Of a DNA stretch of 64,000 nucleotides, positions 11,403-21,288 are shown piece after piece (within the stretch, counting starts at the first letter, position 1; each line of letters opens with the position of its first letter). Where the stretch lies: NCBI GenBank assembly GCA_021613335.1, contig JAJTWR010000090.1, positions 1,552,501 to 1,616,500 of the forward strand, read 5' to 3'. Below the pieces are notes generated by a model. The model was given only the letters and a program-made list of their open reading frames with translations, was not told the DNA's origin and did not search any database. The position numbers and the translations under genes were made by a program. The DNA is from Whitmania pigra. Lineage: Eukaryota; Annelida; Clitellata; Hirudinida; Haemopidae.

Positions 11403-13433
11403 ATGGGCATTCCAGGACTGACGCATTTTTTGGACACTAACAACAATGTCCTTGAGGATGTCAAACTATCCGATCTAAATTTAATTATTGATGGAAGTAA
11501 TTTAGTGCATTTTCTGTATTATTATTATTACAAGACATCTCACGTGTTTGGCGGGGACTACAAAGTCTATGCTGAAGGATGCAGGCATTTCTTCGAAACG
11601 TTACAGAAATGCAGGGTAGTTCCCTATGTCATATTAGATGGAGCATATCACCCTAAAGGGAAAAAATTTAGTAGTTCTCTGAATCGTATCTCTAAGCGGG
11701 CAACCTTGGCCAATGAAATTGCTAAAGGAGGATCTGGTAAAGTACTGCCTTTGTTGTCAGCAGATGTATTCATTGAAATTTTGAGGGACCTTGGAATCAG
11801 TTGTGTATTCTGCAACTTTGAGGCTGATTATCACATTGCTTCTCTGGCTGCTTTGTGGAAGTGCCCTGTTCTGACCAATGACAGTGATTTCTTCATCTTT
11901 GACTTGCCAGGAGGTGTCATTTTGCTTGATTATTTGAATGTCACTCTTGAGGCTGATAGTAATGGCTCTAATTACTTGAATGCCCAGGTGTTTTATTCTT
12001 CCAATCTTGCTAAATGGTCAGGAATAACCGCAATCTCTATGCTGCCGCTGTTTGCAACTCTGATGGGCAATGACGTGGTAGATGGAGACATTTTTCAGCC
12101 ATTTTGCAAAAAACATGACTATTTCAGTAAGGTGCCTGGGGTAAAATTAAAGAAGAATGAACGAAGGAAAATCCCTGGACTTTTGAAATGGCTTGCCATG
12201 AAAAGGAATTACTCGTCTGCCCTCGATGAAGTTGTGTTTTCTTTCCGCAATGACAGACAAAAGTCGATCAGAGAACTTATCGAAAAGTCTGTCGGCAGTT
12301 ACACTGTCGGTCACACGTTCCTGTTTGACTTCTTTGAAAGTGGCTTTCTGGACAAGGAACTTGAGGCCGTAACAGGACCCATGCCGCAATGGTTTCACGA
12401 ATCCCTCTCCAAGGGAGTGTTGTCCCCCAGAATGTCAAATGCCTTTGTTTCCCAGAGATGCATTTTATTGCCACAAGTGGAGTCATTCAAGTGTGTCTCT
12501 TCGAACGAATGCAGTCTGTCGATTCGTCGGATAATTTATGGCATCTTGTTGAAGAGCAGAGAGAAGAAGTCAGAAGAAAGCTTGTGCGAGGTGAGGGAAT
12601 TCGACAGAAACGGTGCAAAGGTACTGAAGAAAGTGGTCAAAGTCGAGGTGGAAAATGACGACAATTCTTCATTGCCTAATTTGATGGACATACCATCACT
12701 GGACCCGGAGTTGAGACTGTCAGTAATTTTAATCTTGTTCCGGGAAAGTGAGAGATGGTTTCTCGAATATCCATGCGAAGAACAACTTTTTCTTGCTTCA
12801 CTGAGTTACTGGGTTGACTCTGCACATCCTAAAGTGGAAATGTGCCAAGCCCTGTCCTTCTTGATTTATTTTTATGCCCCCGTGTTTCTTCAGAAGCTGG
12901 TGGATGAGGATGATGAAGTAGAGCTGCTATATCCGGCGCTCGAATCTACGATCTCAATTCATCTCGGGAAAATCAAGAACCGGATTAAATACTTTGACAT
13001 CAACCAAATCCACAACTTTTCACAGTTCCAGTCGTGCTTTCAATACCTCTCCGATCTGAACAAGCTCCTCTTGTTTCCGCTGCACAACGTCTCTGCAGCC
13101 GAAGTGTTCAATGCCACCAGTCTATCTTACATTTGTCATCACTTGGAATCTTCTGCAGCAGAAGTTTGGGATTTTGTGGCAGCACACGTCGGAGACGATT
13201 CGACTCTGGAGAAGATCAAAACCATCTGGATAAAACTTGGGTTTTCCGTCGACAAAGGTTTCAGGGTAGTGAAAAAGAAACAGAAGAAAAAAGTCGTCGA
13301 GACTGCAGAAACTCCGATTCCAGACGGACCCGAAACCAGCACAGATACCATCGACAGGCAACCAAATGTACTATTCAACGTCGAAATAGAAAATAAATTT
13401 TTGCAGCTACTCATTGGGGATGACAATCAATAA
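11403..13433 (+). CDS. ASTE1: Protein asteroid homologue (XPG-like nuclease family), intronless
   Basis: A 676-residue ORF in one exon. Start chosen at ATG 11403 (MGIPGLTHFL), because the family begins with MGI.GL at the XPG N-terminal fold. The open frame extends a few codons upstream but without an ATG. Features: XPG-N-like N-terminus with IDGSNLVHF and VILDGAY at residues about 29-85; XPG-I-like region with EADYHIASLA and LTNDSDFFIFD at about 143-170, giving acidic metal-binding positions; the rest matches the Asteroid family layout (IIYGILL block, late AEVWDFV helices, Lys-rich tail KKKQKKKVV). Asteroid proteins are related to FEN1/XPG nucleases. Drosophila asteroid interacts genetically with EGFR signalling, and vertebrate ASTE1 has been linked to DNA-end processing. 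Length is close to the human protein. Confidence 0.93.
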   Translation: MGIPGLTHFLDTNNNVLEDVKLSDLNLIIDGSNLVHFLYYYYYKTSHVFGGDYKVYAEGCRHFFETLQKCRVVPYVILDGAYHPKGKKFSSSLNRISKRATLANEIAKGGSGKVLPLLSADVFIEILRDLGISCVFCNFEADYHIASLAALWKCPVLTNDSDFFIFDLPGGVILLDYLNVTLEADSNGSNYLNAQVFYSSNLAKWSGITAISMLPLFATLMGNDVVDGDIFQPFCKKHDYFSKVPGVKLKKNERRKIPGLLKWLAMKRNYSSALDEVVFSFRNDRQKSIRELIEKSVGSYTVGHTFLFDFFESGFLDKELEAVTGPMPQWFHESLSKGVLSPRMSNAFVSQRCILLPQVESFKCVSSNECSLSIRRIIYGILLKSREKKSEESLCEVREFDRNGAKVLKKVVKVEVENDDNSSLPNLMDIPSLDPELRLSVILILFRESERWFLEYPCEEQLFLASLSYWVDSAHPKVEMCQALSFLIYFYAPVFLQKLVDEDDEVELLYPALESTISIHLGKIKNRIKYFDINQIHNFSQFQSCFQYLSDLNKLLLFPLHNVSAAEVFNATSLSYICHHLESSAAEVWDFVAAHVGDDSTLEKIKTIWIKLGFSVDKGFRVVKKKQKKKVVETAETPIPDGPETSTDTIDRQPNVLFNVEIENKFLQLLIGDDNQ

Positions 13434-14360
13434 CTATCAACAGATCAAATTATTTTAAGATATTCTTTATTTTTTACATTTTACGAATTGTCTACTAGTG
13501 ATGTAATGTTTTAAAATGCCGTTGGTTTCTGTGTTAGTTTATGGACATTCTTTACAAATGCAAATCATTTCCAGAGCAGAACAGTTCAATTTTGATGTTT
13601 TGGAAATTTTCAGATATTTTATTGAAAAATTCTTCTTAAAAATGACGTTAACAGTGAAACTGAAAGTACGATAATCTCCAGATTTAAAGTGATGAATCAA
13701 TAGCTGCTGCTGAAGACACAAAATCGCCGGATGATGGCAAAACTCGAAACGACGTTCTCAACCACACTGAAACTGTCAGGTTCTCTTAAATTGACAACAG
13801 CAGATTCTCTTTCTGGGCATTAAGTGATGAAATTACATGCAACTAAATTATTACTAAACTGTATTACAAGAAAATTGATCGATATTACACTCAAACACCG
13901 TATTGGCGCGTTCGCTCAGTTTATTTAGTGAGTTTACAACAGCTTTTCATGGTTAGTCTCTTCCAATGAGCGAGGTTGAGACTGAGTTTGGTAAAACTGG
14001 AAAGAATCTTATGGAATGTGGAAAATGCAGCCAAAGGAAAGAAGGTGCATGAAAAGTTCGTTTTAAATAATTTCCTAAAACTTGGATTTTAAAAAAAATC
14101 AAAGTCCAAAATACATGTCGACAGAATTAACCTAACAACAAACATCAGACAACTGTAGCAGACACACATGGCTTCTGATAGATGCATAGATATTGCAATT
14201 TCATAAATTAATAATTAAATTAACCATCAGGCAAAACAAACCGACAATGAAAACATTAAATTATGGCAAAATATACATATAGAAGTTGTTAAATCATAAT
14301 ACTGAGGGTAACCATGGATATATGGATATCTTTCGCACATCATATTATTGACCTCAAATA
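13434..14360. other. Convergent 3' intergenic region
   Basis: Lies between the 3' ends of ASTE1 (plus) and PRKCSH (minus), so it should contain both 3' UTRs. No ORF or repeat of note. Confidence 0.5.
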
Positions 14361-16681
14361 TCAAAGATCACTTGAATCATGACGCCAGGAAGCTGATGCT
14401 GGTGATGGTGAAAGTGCTGGGATTGCACACAGGGCAGGCGTCTTGAAAGTGAAGACGTAGTCGCACCTAAGTGGCTCGTCTGCCGATGCCAACTCTTCAT
14501 AACCACCACATTCAAGATAAACCTGTGTGGTAATTATTATTATTATTAATATTATTATTATTATTATTATTAGTATTATGCTCAATAATGGAAGAATGGT
14601 AACTGACAGCAGACTCTCACATGTTACATAATGTAATCATAACAATCATTAGGCATGTACATATTAAACGGGATATCGGAAACTGGATAGTTCACCTACC
14701 TACCAGATCTGGAAACTTCATTTGTAATGTAGGAATGTTAAAATATTAACATAACATTTTACTTATAGTGGTTTAAGGCGATTAATTAATTAATTAATTA
14801 ACGTCTGAGTGATAAAGCATTTCATCAATATCCGAATTTCAATAGTCCTACTTTAAAATGCAATGGAAGAGCAGAATTTTCAGGTCAGCAATTAGACATG
14901 TAAAGGTTATTTTTACTTTTTATTGAATGCAAAACGTTTACAGAGTGTTTTTAAAAATGAAAGTGCACCTTCACGGATCTGTTCGGTCCATTCCAACACT
15001 CACTTCCATCTTTGTAGAGCATCGCTGAATATTTATTAGGCTCCTCACCAATCCAAGAGCCCCACTTCCTGAAAAGGACATTTGTATAAAGACTAATAAA
15101 CTAAAGTGATTAAATAGTTAGAAATAATTAGTTAGTTAATTAATAATTATCATACAATATGTTTTAAATACCTCTAACCGTTACAGTAGCTTGAAAAAAA
15201 ACCTACTGAATAACAATGCTAGACCAGAGAAAGGATAAGCCCTAAAAAGAATAAATTAATTAATTACCCAAGATCAGTAATCTCTGGCGCACTCTTGAAC
15301 TTCTGACAGGCATACTGGAAGGGGCAGAGGACATAAATGTACACCCCGACCTCGATTTCAAAGCAGCGACCGTACAGAGGCAGAAATTCATTGTTCCTGC
15401 CGCCATCGAGATTCACAATGGCGCTTGCATCGCTGGGGAAACGGGTGGACGGATGGATGGATGGTTTATCAACACAATGATAACTTGGTTTAATAACTTG
15501 ATGGATAGTAAATTAAAATTATTATTAAAATGTAAAATTAATATCTCTGAGAAGTGTAACATGTCCAAATGTCTGTCTTTAAAAAATTGTTGTCTAGCTT
15601 GATAAATAGTGGTTGAAAATATCAGAGAGTTCATAATTCTAATAAATCTCCTAGGAATTTCAGAATAGAATTCTTTTCCTTTAATTTTTTATTATAAAAT
15701 AGAGTTCCAAATTAAAAGAAATAAATATTTTTTTAGTTTATAATTATATTTCTAAAAATACTGAATATTCATACATACTTTAATTTCTTTTTTAAACCCT
15801 TCAGCTGATCGTCATGCTCCTCCAGCCTTTTCCTCGCTTCATCGGCTCCTAATTAAGATTTATAATTAAGATTTATAATTAAGATGTATAATTAATATTT
15901 ATAATTAAGATTTATAATTAAGATTTATAACACTAAACTCATAAACATAAAATATTATTAATTATTAAATGGCAAGCTCAAGACAAGTTCATAACATATT
16001 TAAAAGGCAACGGCCAAGGCTTTGCTGATCAAAATGTGCTAATATGATAATAATAATATGCTAATAATAATATGATAATAACAATATGATAAAAATAATA
16101 TGCTAATAATAATATGATAATAATAATAATAGGCTAATAATAATATGATAATAACAATAATAATAGGCTAATAATAATATGATAATAATATATACCCTTG
16201 CAAGTGTTAAACCAAGCAGATCCTTAAGTTTTCAATTAAGTTCAAGTTCATCATTTGTTTGATTGAGGGATCGTTCCCGTCCCATAGCAAAAATATTTAC
16301 CACAAAAAACATTTAAAGATTGAAAAATAAAAATTCTTTTCGACCAACTCGCAATGGCTTCCTTGGTCTCCTCATCGTACTCGATCTTTTCTTCTCCTTC
16401 ATCATCTTCACCATCATCATCATCACCACTATCATCATCATCATAATCACCACCAAGCTGAATATCTGGTATCTGTGAATAAAATGAAACCAATTTTAAA
16501 CATATTACAAATATCTTATTTATAACCTGTATTTTGTTTAGGTTAACAACTCCGAGACATGGGCAAAAGTGTGAATGAATGCATTATGAATGCGAAGAAG
16601 CAAATGAATAGAAATCCAAGAAATGAAATTTAAGAATATCATCACATCACAGAAGCATAAAAATGCACCCAGTACTACTAC

Positions 16682-16721
<40 letters not shown>

Positions 16722-19481
16722 GTTATCATCATCATCATCATCATCACCATTGTACTTAATAATAGATAAGTCATAGATCTGCATCAATGACATCTGCTTG
16801 ACAAAACAAAGGCTCTTGTTTCAGTGTGACAAATGCCTGAAATGAAGCGATTGACTCCAGAACCTACCTGAAATGAAGCGATTGACTCCAAAACCTACCT
16901 GAAATGAAGCGATTGACTCCAGAACCTACCTGAAAACCAATCTTGGCCTCATAAATCTGTCTCAGCCTTTCCCAAACCCCTTCCACAAACTGCTCAAAAT
17001 CCACCGGTTTGGGTAGAAAATACCTGTCCTAAAGAGCGATTTAAAAATTTCTAAATGTGGCAATGAATAATAAATAATTTAATTGTGTAAATAAGATATT
17101 TTTCTAATAATAATAATAATAATAAGATTAATTTGTAAGGTGTTCATTTCTAACTTAAACATGATGATGACCACAGCTAACAAAAACACCATCACAATCA
17201 AGACCCTACATACTGGATCCCTTTTGTCGTCATCAATGGCTTCAAATAAGTTTCTCAATTCCTCGCTGTTGACCCTGCATTATTAATTATTAATGCAATG
17301 CATTATTAATTATTACAGTATAAAAATTAATTAATTACAGTATAAAAAGCCACAAATTCATGCCTCAACTCTAAAATAATGATTAGTCACAAATTTCATT
17401 AATTCTTTCAAATTTGTTGGTATTCAAAACTTTACCAACACAAACCTTAGGCTCAGATTTTGGAAAGAGTAAATTAATTCATTAAACAAATGCCCAAATT
17501 AATGATTTGATGTTAATTTGAAAAAGTCCCTTTAATAGATATGATTAAATAACAAAAATTTCACAAAAACTGCAAAATAAATTCACAGTTAAGCAATGAA
17601 AAGTGAAAATATATTAAATCACAACATTCATAAAACTGCCTTTATTTGTAATACATTTATTCATTACATATTTAATATATAAATATTAATATTAATTCAG
17701 AATAATATCAATATTAATTCACAACCTTTGGTCCAGGTTATCATCCAAAAGGCGAAATGCCTCAAATGCCTGCTTTCTGTCCACGTCAATAATTTTCCCC
17801 TCTGAAAGGCAAGTTTTATGAACTTGCAAAGTCTCAGTTAATTAGTAATTAATGATTAATTAACTTGAAAAGTTAGAATAGTTAAATAATTAATTAACTA
17901 ATTGAAATCAGGGTGTAATAATTACAAGCTATCTTCAAGAAATATTTACAATTATTACAAAACTTGTCAATAAAGACAAAAGTTTCCAACCGTGAAACAT
18001 CTGCTCCGCAATCTCCTTGAGTCTCCCCTCCTCCTCCTCATGAGCATTTTTTACCTTTTCCAGTTCGGAGGTCAACAATTCCAACTTTTCGATCTCTGAC
18101 CGAAGGCTGGCAAGTTCCGCCTGGAATTACAATTGCAATTACAATCATAATTATTAGTAAACTCGTAATTACTTAATTAATTACTATAATATTAACCGAC
18201 ATTGTTATCATAATTATATAATATAATGTGTAATATCATAATATAATTAGCAATCGTGCCTGTTTTTCTTCCTTGATCTTGCCTCCTAGTGTGCAGTAAC
18301 TAACGAAAAGTTTGTATCCTTCCTCCCGCAGCCTCACCTTTTCCTGCTCCTCTCTCCTGATCTCGTCTCCGAGATGTCTGCTCGATAGAAATACAATACA
18401 ATCCAATTTGAATGGTTGAATGCAATGCAATCCAATTCAATACAATTTGAATGGTTGAATGCAATGCAATCCAATTCAATACAATTTGAATGGTTGAATG
18501 CAATGCAATCCAATTCAATGCAATTTGAATTCTCAATAAATCTTGAGTATTCAATAGAATTTCAATTAAAATTGTGATTTTGAGCACAAATATCAAGAAC
18601 CTGCAATTGTCTTGACACTTCACAAGCATGGAATATTCGTCCGAGCCATCGCAGCAGTCTTTTAAAGAAATAAGGGTTCTCAATGCGCTAAGTGGATGTT
18701 GACATAGATAATTTGGCTAGATTTCAATTCTAGATGAATGAATTTCAAAGGCTGGTGTATTCAACAGTTGAAATGTTTTGCGAATTGAAATGGCTGTGAT
18801 TGATTTGAAATAATCTCAATAACAATTATACAAGTTATTTCATTAAGTCTGAAACAATGAAAAGTCTAACCACAAACTCCATCATTAACTCGATTAGAAA
18901 GAATGAACCCTGCTTTGAAGCCGTCATTGATGCAATAGAAAAGGGAGTTTGGACATGCTGCTGTGCCTGCGTAATAAAATTTCAATTAATTAAATAAGGA
19001 TGACCTTGAACATAAGAAAAATAATCCAAGACATGAACTATTGAATAAAAATCATAAAAAATTGTTAGTAAGATTTAATTTTAACATTTCTAATATGATT
19101 AAAATTTGCTTAAAAGTTTTGAAAATATTTTAAACCTGGTTCATCGCTGCCATCGTGGCAGTCACAGTAGTCATCATTGACCCATCCGAATGGTATGATT
19201 CCCGACGAATCCAAGCACCTAAACTCTTTGGCCAATTTGTAAAGCGAAAGCCCTAAATGAAGAAATTACATCCTTGTCAACTCAGAAACCACATTTGAAA
19301 GTGACTGTAAAACGACGAAGTAAACGACATCTTGTGGAAGAACTTTCCCAATGTCTCGAGACTCACTCTCGGGCTCAACTCCTCTGTTGAATCGTTTACT
19401 CGAACCAGACTTGAACTTTAAAGTATCTGACGCATTAACTAACAACAACGCACAAAATATAATCCTCATTGTCTGCCGCAT
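14361..19481 (-). CDS. PRKCSH: Glucosidase II beta subunit (80K-H)
   Basis: Non-catalytic ER subunit of glucosidase II, which trims the inner glucoses of N-glycans in the calnexin cycle. Exons in transcript order: 19481-19367, 19252-19136, 18966-18871, 18658-18601, 18377-18260, 18120-17991, 17801-17726, 17274-17214, 17028-16930, 16472-16349, 15848-15779, 15432-15268, 15068-14969, 14522-14361; 496 aa. Signal peptide MRIIFCALLLVNAS; paired LDL-A-like Cys modules at about 39-115 (DDYCDCHDGSDEPG, CDCCDGSDEY); charged helical region at about 120-220; acidic run at about 300-322; C-terminal MRH/PRKCSH domain at about 370-478 (KWGSWIGEEPNKYSAM, CWNGPNRS, RCDYVF). Start: ATG 19481, or in-frame ATG 19469, which gives the tighter signal peptide. 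One intron (after 18260) has a GC rather than GT donor. The C-terminus ends HDSSDL, not HDEL. The introns carry several minisatellites. Confidence 0.93.
15851..15928. repeat. 13-bp tandem repeat, six copies, at a PRKCSH acceptor
   Basis: Unit aattaagatttat, six times, directly next to the acceptor of the exon that begins at 15848. On the transcribed strand each unit contains cttaat, which resembles a branch-point sequence. Confidence 0.85.
16036..16195. repeat. Interrupted AAT-rich tandem repeat in a PRKCSH intron
   Basis: Imperfect repeats alternating aatatgataat with gctaataat. Intronic and non-coding. Confidence 0.75.
16682..16746. repeat. (TTA)n followed by (TCA)n microsatellite
   Basis: Compound trinucleotide repeat within a PRKCSH intron. 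Confidence 0.9.
16838..16930. repeat. 31-bp tandem triplication spanning a PRKCSH splice donor
   Basis: Three head-to-tail 31-bp units at 16838-16868, 16869-16899 and 16900-16930, nearly identical (one aaaacc/agaacc difference). On the coding (minus) strand each unit carries TTTCAG/GTAGGT, so the donor used at 16930 is present in extra copies immediately downstream. Confidence 0.85.
18403..18530. repeat. 39-bp minisatellite in a PRKCSH intron
   Basis: Units at about 18403, 18442 and 18481 plus a partial fourth (acaatttgaatggttgaatg and following bases). As 39 is a multiple of 3, a minus-strand ORF with a repeated 13-residue peptide runs through it. It lies between two firmly supported exons and is intronic. 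Confidence 0.88.
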
Positions 19482-21288
19482 GTTTACTGCCAGCCTCAAA
19501 TCGTTGATTGGCGCAAAATTTTATTGGAGGGCGCGATTTCCATTGCGAAATGTCCTTTTATCATACTTTAACAAAAATGTTAGTTATTTATTTGTGAATT
19601 TTTATGATAGTAACTTATCTAAGATTTAAAAAAAATCTGCAATAAAAAATAAATGGTCTCGCAAAAATTATTCAGACAGTATGTTCTAGACATTCAATTT
19701 GTTTGTTTGTTTATTTGATTATAGTCCTTTGCATAACAGAGATGATTCGGACTAGACCTTCAATTCAATTCAAGACCGGATTTACATAAGGCGTACGCCC
19801 CGTTGCAACGTGGTGGTATAGGCCCATAAGCCTCTGCGCCAGTCCTCCCCCTTCCACACCACAAACAAAAAAGTTTCTTTTCTTTCTTGGTTGATGGAGG
19901 CTCTGTACAGTGGCATACCCATGCCTAAATCCAGCATTGGAAGTATGCATGTGTTAGCGCTGAAGGTGTTTTATTACACCACATTTTTAGCTACCAATAA
20001 AATTTGACGATCTGTTATTAGAAAGTCATATTAAGAAAGTAAAATAAATTTTGGAAGAGGGAATTATGTTCGAGGACAAAAATGTGATAATCTAAGTTCG
20101 GGTGTATCTTGGGAACTTCTTGAGCATTATTGACATTGGTCAGCATTTATTTTCTAAATAAATAGATTATTAAAAATTTGAATTAGGATATCAGTTAAAT
20201 AATGAATTAATTTTACATCAATCTCAGTTGAGATTGCGCCATCTTGCGAATGACGTAAAATTTGAAAATAATTACGAACCAAATGAAATTTTCCTGCAAA
20301 AGACTTCTAGCTATAAAACGATGCTGCAGAAAAATTTTCCAGTTAACAACAGTCTGTACATTTCAACGAGTTATGCATGTAACGTGTCCATGTTATCCAG
20401 ATGTTCTGCTTGTCTCACCTAACATTTATTTACCTATCTTTATTTTGCGTGCAGTCAGAGAACTGATGCTAGTTGTCTGGTATTAGTATTCCTGGCTGCA
20501 TTACAGGTCGATCCTCGAGACAAAATTTAGCAATATTTATGTTTTCATTTTATCTGCTCAGGCCAACAGTCGAAAGCCATCCATGTCACCACCACAATCA
20601 ATCATTCATTCCCGCCTCATCGCCACCCCTTCCAAAGTCCTACCTGCACCTCATCGCGGTGGAAAGGTGTAACACACCCTCGGGGCTTCAGGCCAACGCA
20701 AGAGGCATTTTTGTCAATAAACGATTTCAAAATGTTCGCTTTTACTCTCGCTCCAGTTTTTCTTTAAAATATCAGTTCATTAAATATTGGTATAGGTTCA
20801 GATTGGCAAATGGCAAATTGAAAACTTAATACACATAATACAATCAACTCTTCTTGTCCCTGTGAATGTTTTAAGTTAATTTTTTTATTTTTTTTTCAAT
20901 TTATTAAGATACTCGGCTTTCCTAAACATCTTAATTAAATATTGTCGATCTTTCTTCACTTGCCGATTGCCTTTGTAAGGTGAGGTAACATAAATTTCGG
21001 AAAATACCAAATGTTTTGAAATATTTTTGACATTAATGAAGATAGCTCAGATGAGGTGGTAATGAGAGGATGTCAGATTACAAGATGTTCCTCTGGGATC
21101 ATCTAATAGATGACATCTTTGAATGATGTCACGAATCTCAGGTCAAAGCCAAAATGTGTCATCTATGACTTTTCCTTACTTTTAAGTGAAGTGACAAAAA
21201 GCCTAACCAAAATAGATTGAGAAAATAAGTACATTTCAATAAGTTCCTAAATTGAATATCTTATTATGAAAACAGGACTTTAAAGACT
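19482..21288. other. Intergenic region between PRKCSH and OATP copy 1
   Basis: Contains the PRKCSH upstream region and the 3' flank of OATP copy 1. Within it are a short dispersed repeat (19709-19750, similar to 4542-4588), a GC-richer patch at about 19770-19960 that looks like an old mobile-element fragment but matches nothing I can name, and a GCGCCATCTT element at 20236-20245. No gene recognised. Confidence 0.5.

Noticed and set aside
12147..13426. Secondary ORFs inside ASTE1 on both strands
   Set aside because: They overlap the single large ASTE1 frame and show no independent homology.
18300..18683. A 127-codon minus-strand ORF as one large PRKCSH exon
   Set aside because: It runs through the 39-bp minisatellite in the intron. 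Splicing at 18601 and 18377 restores the conserved protein.
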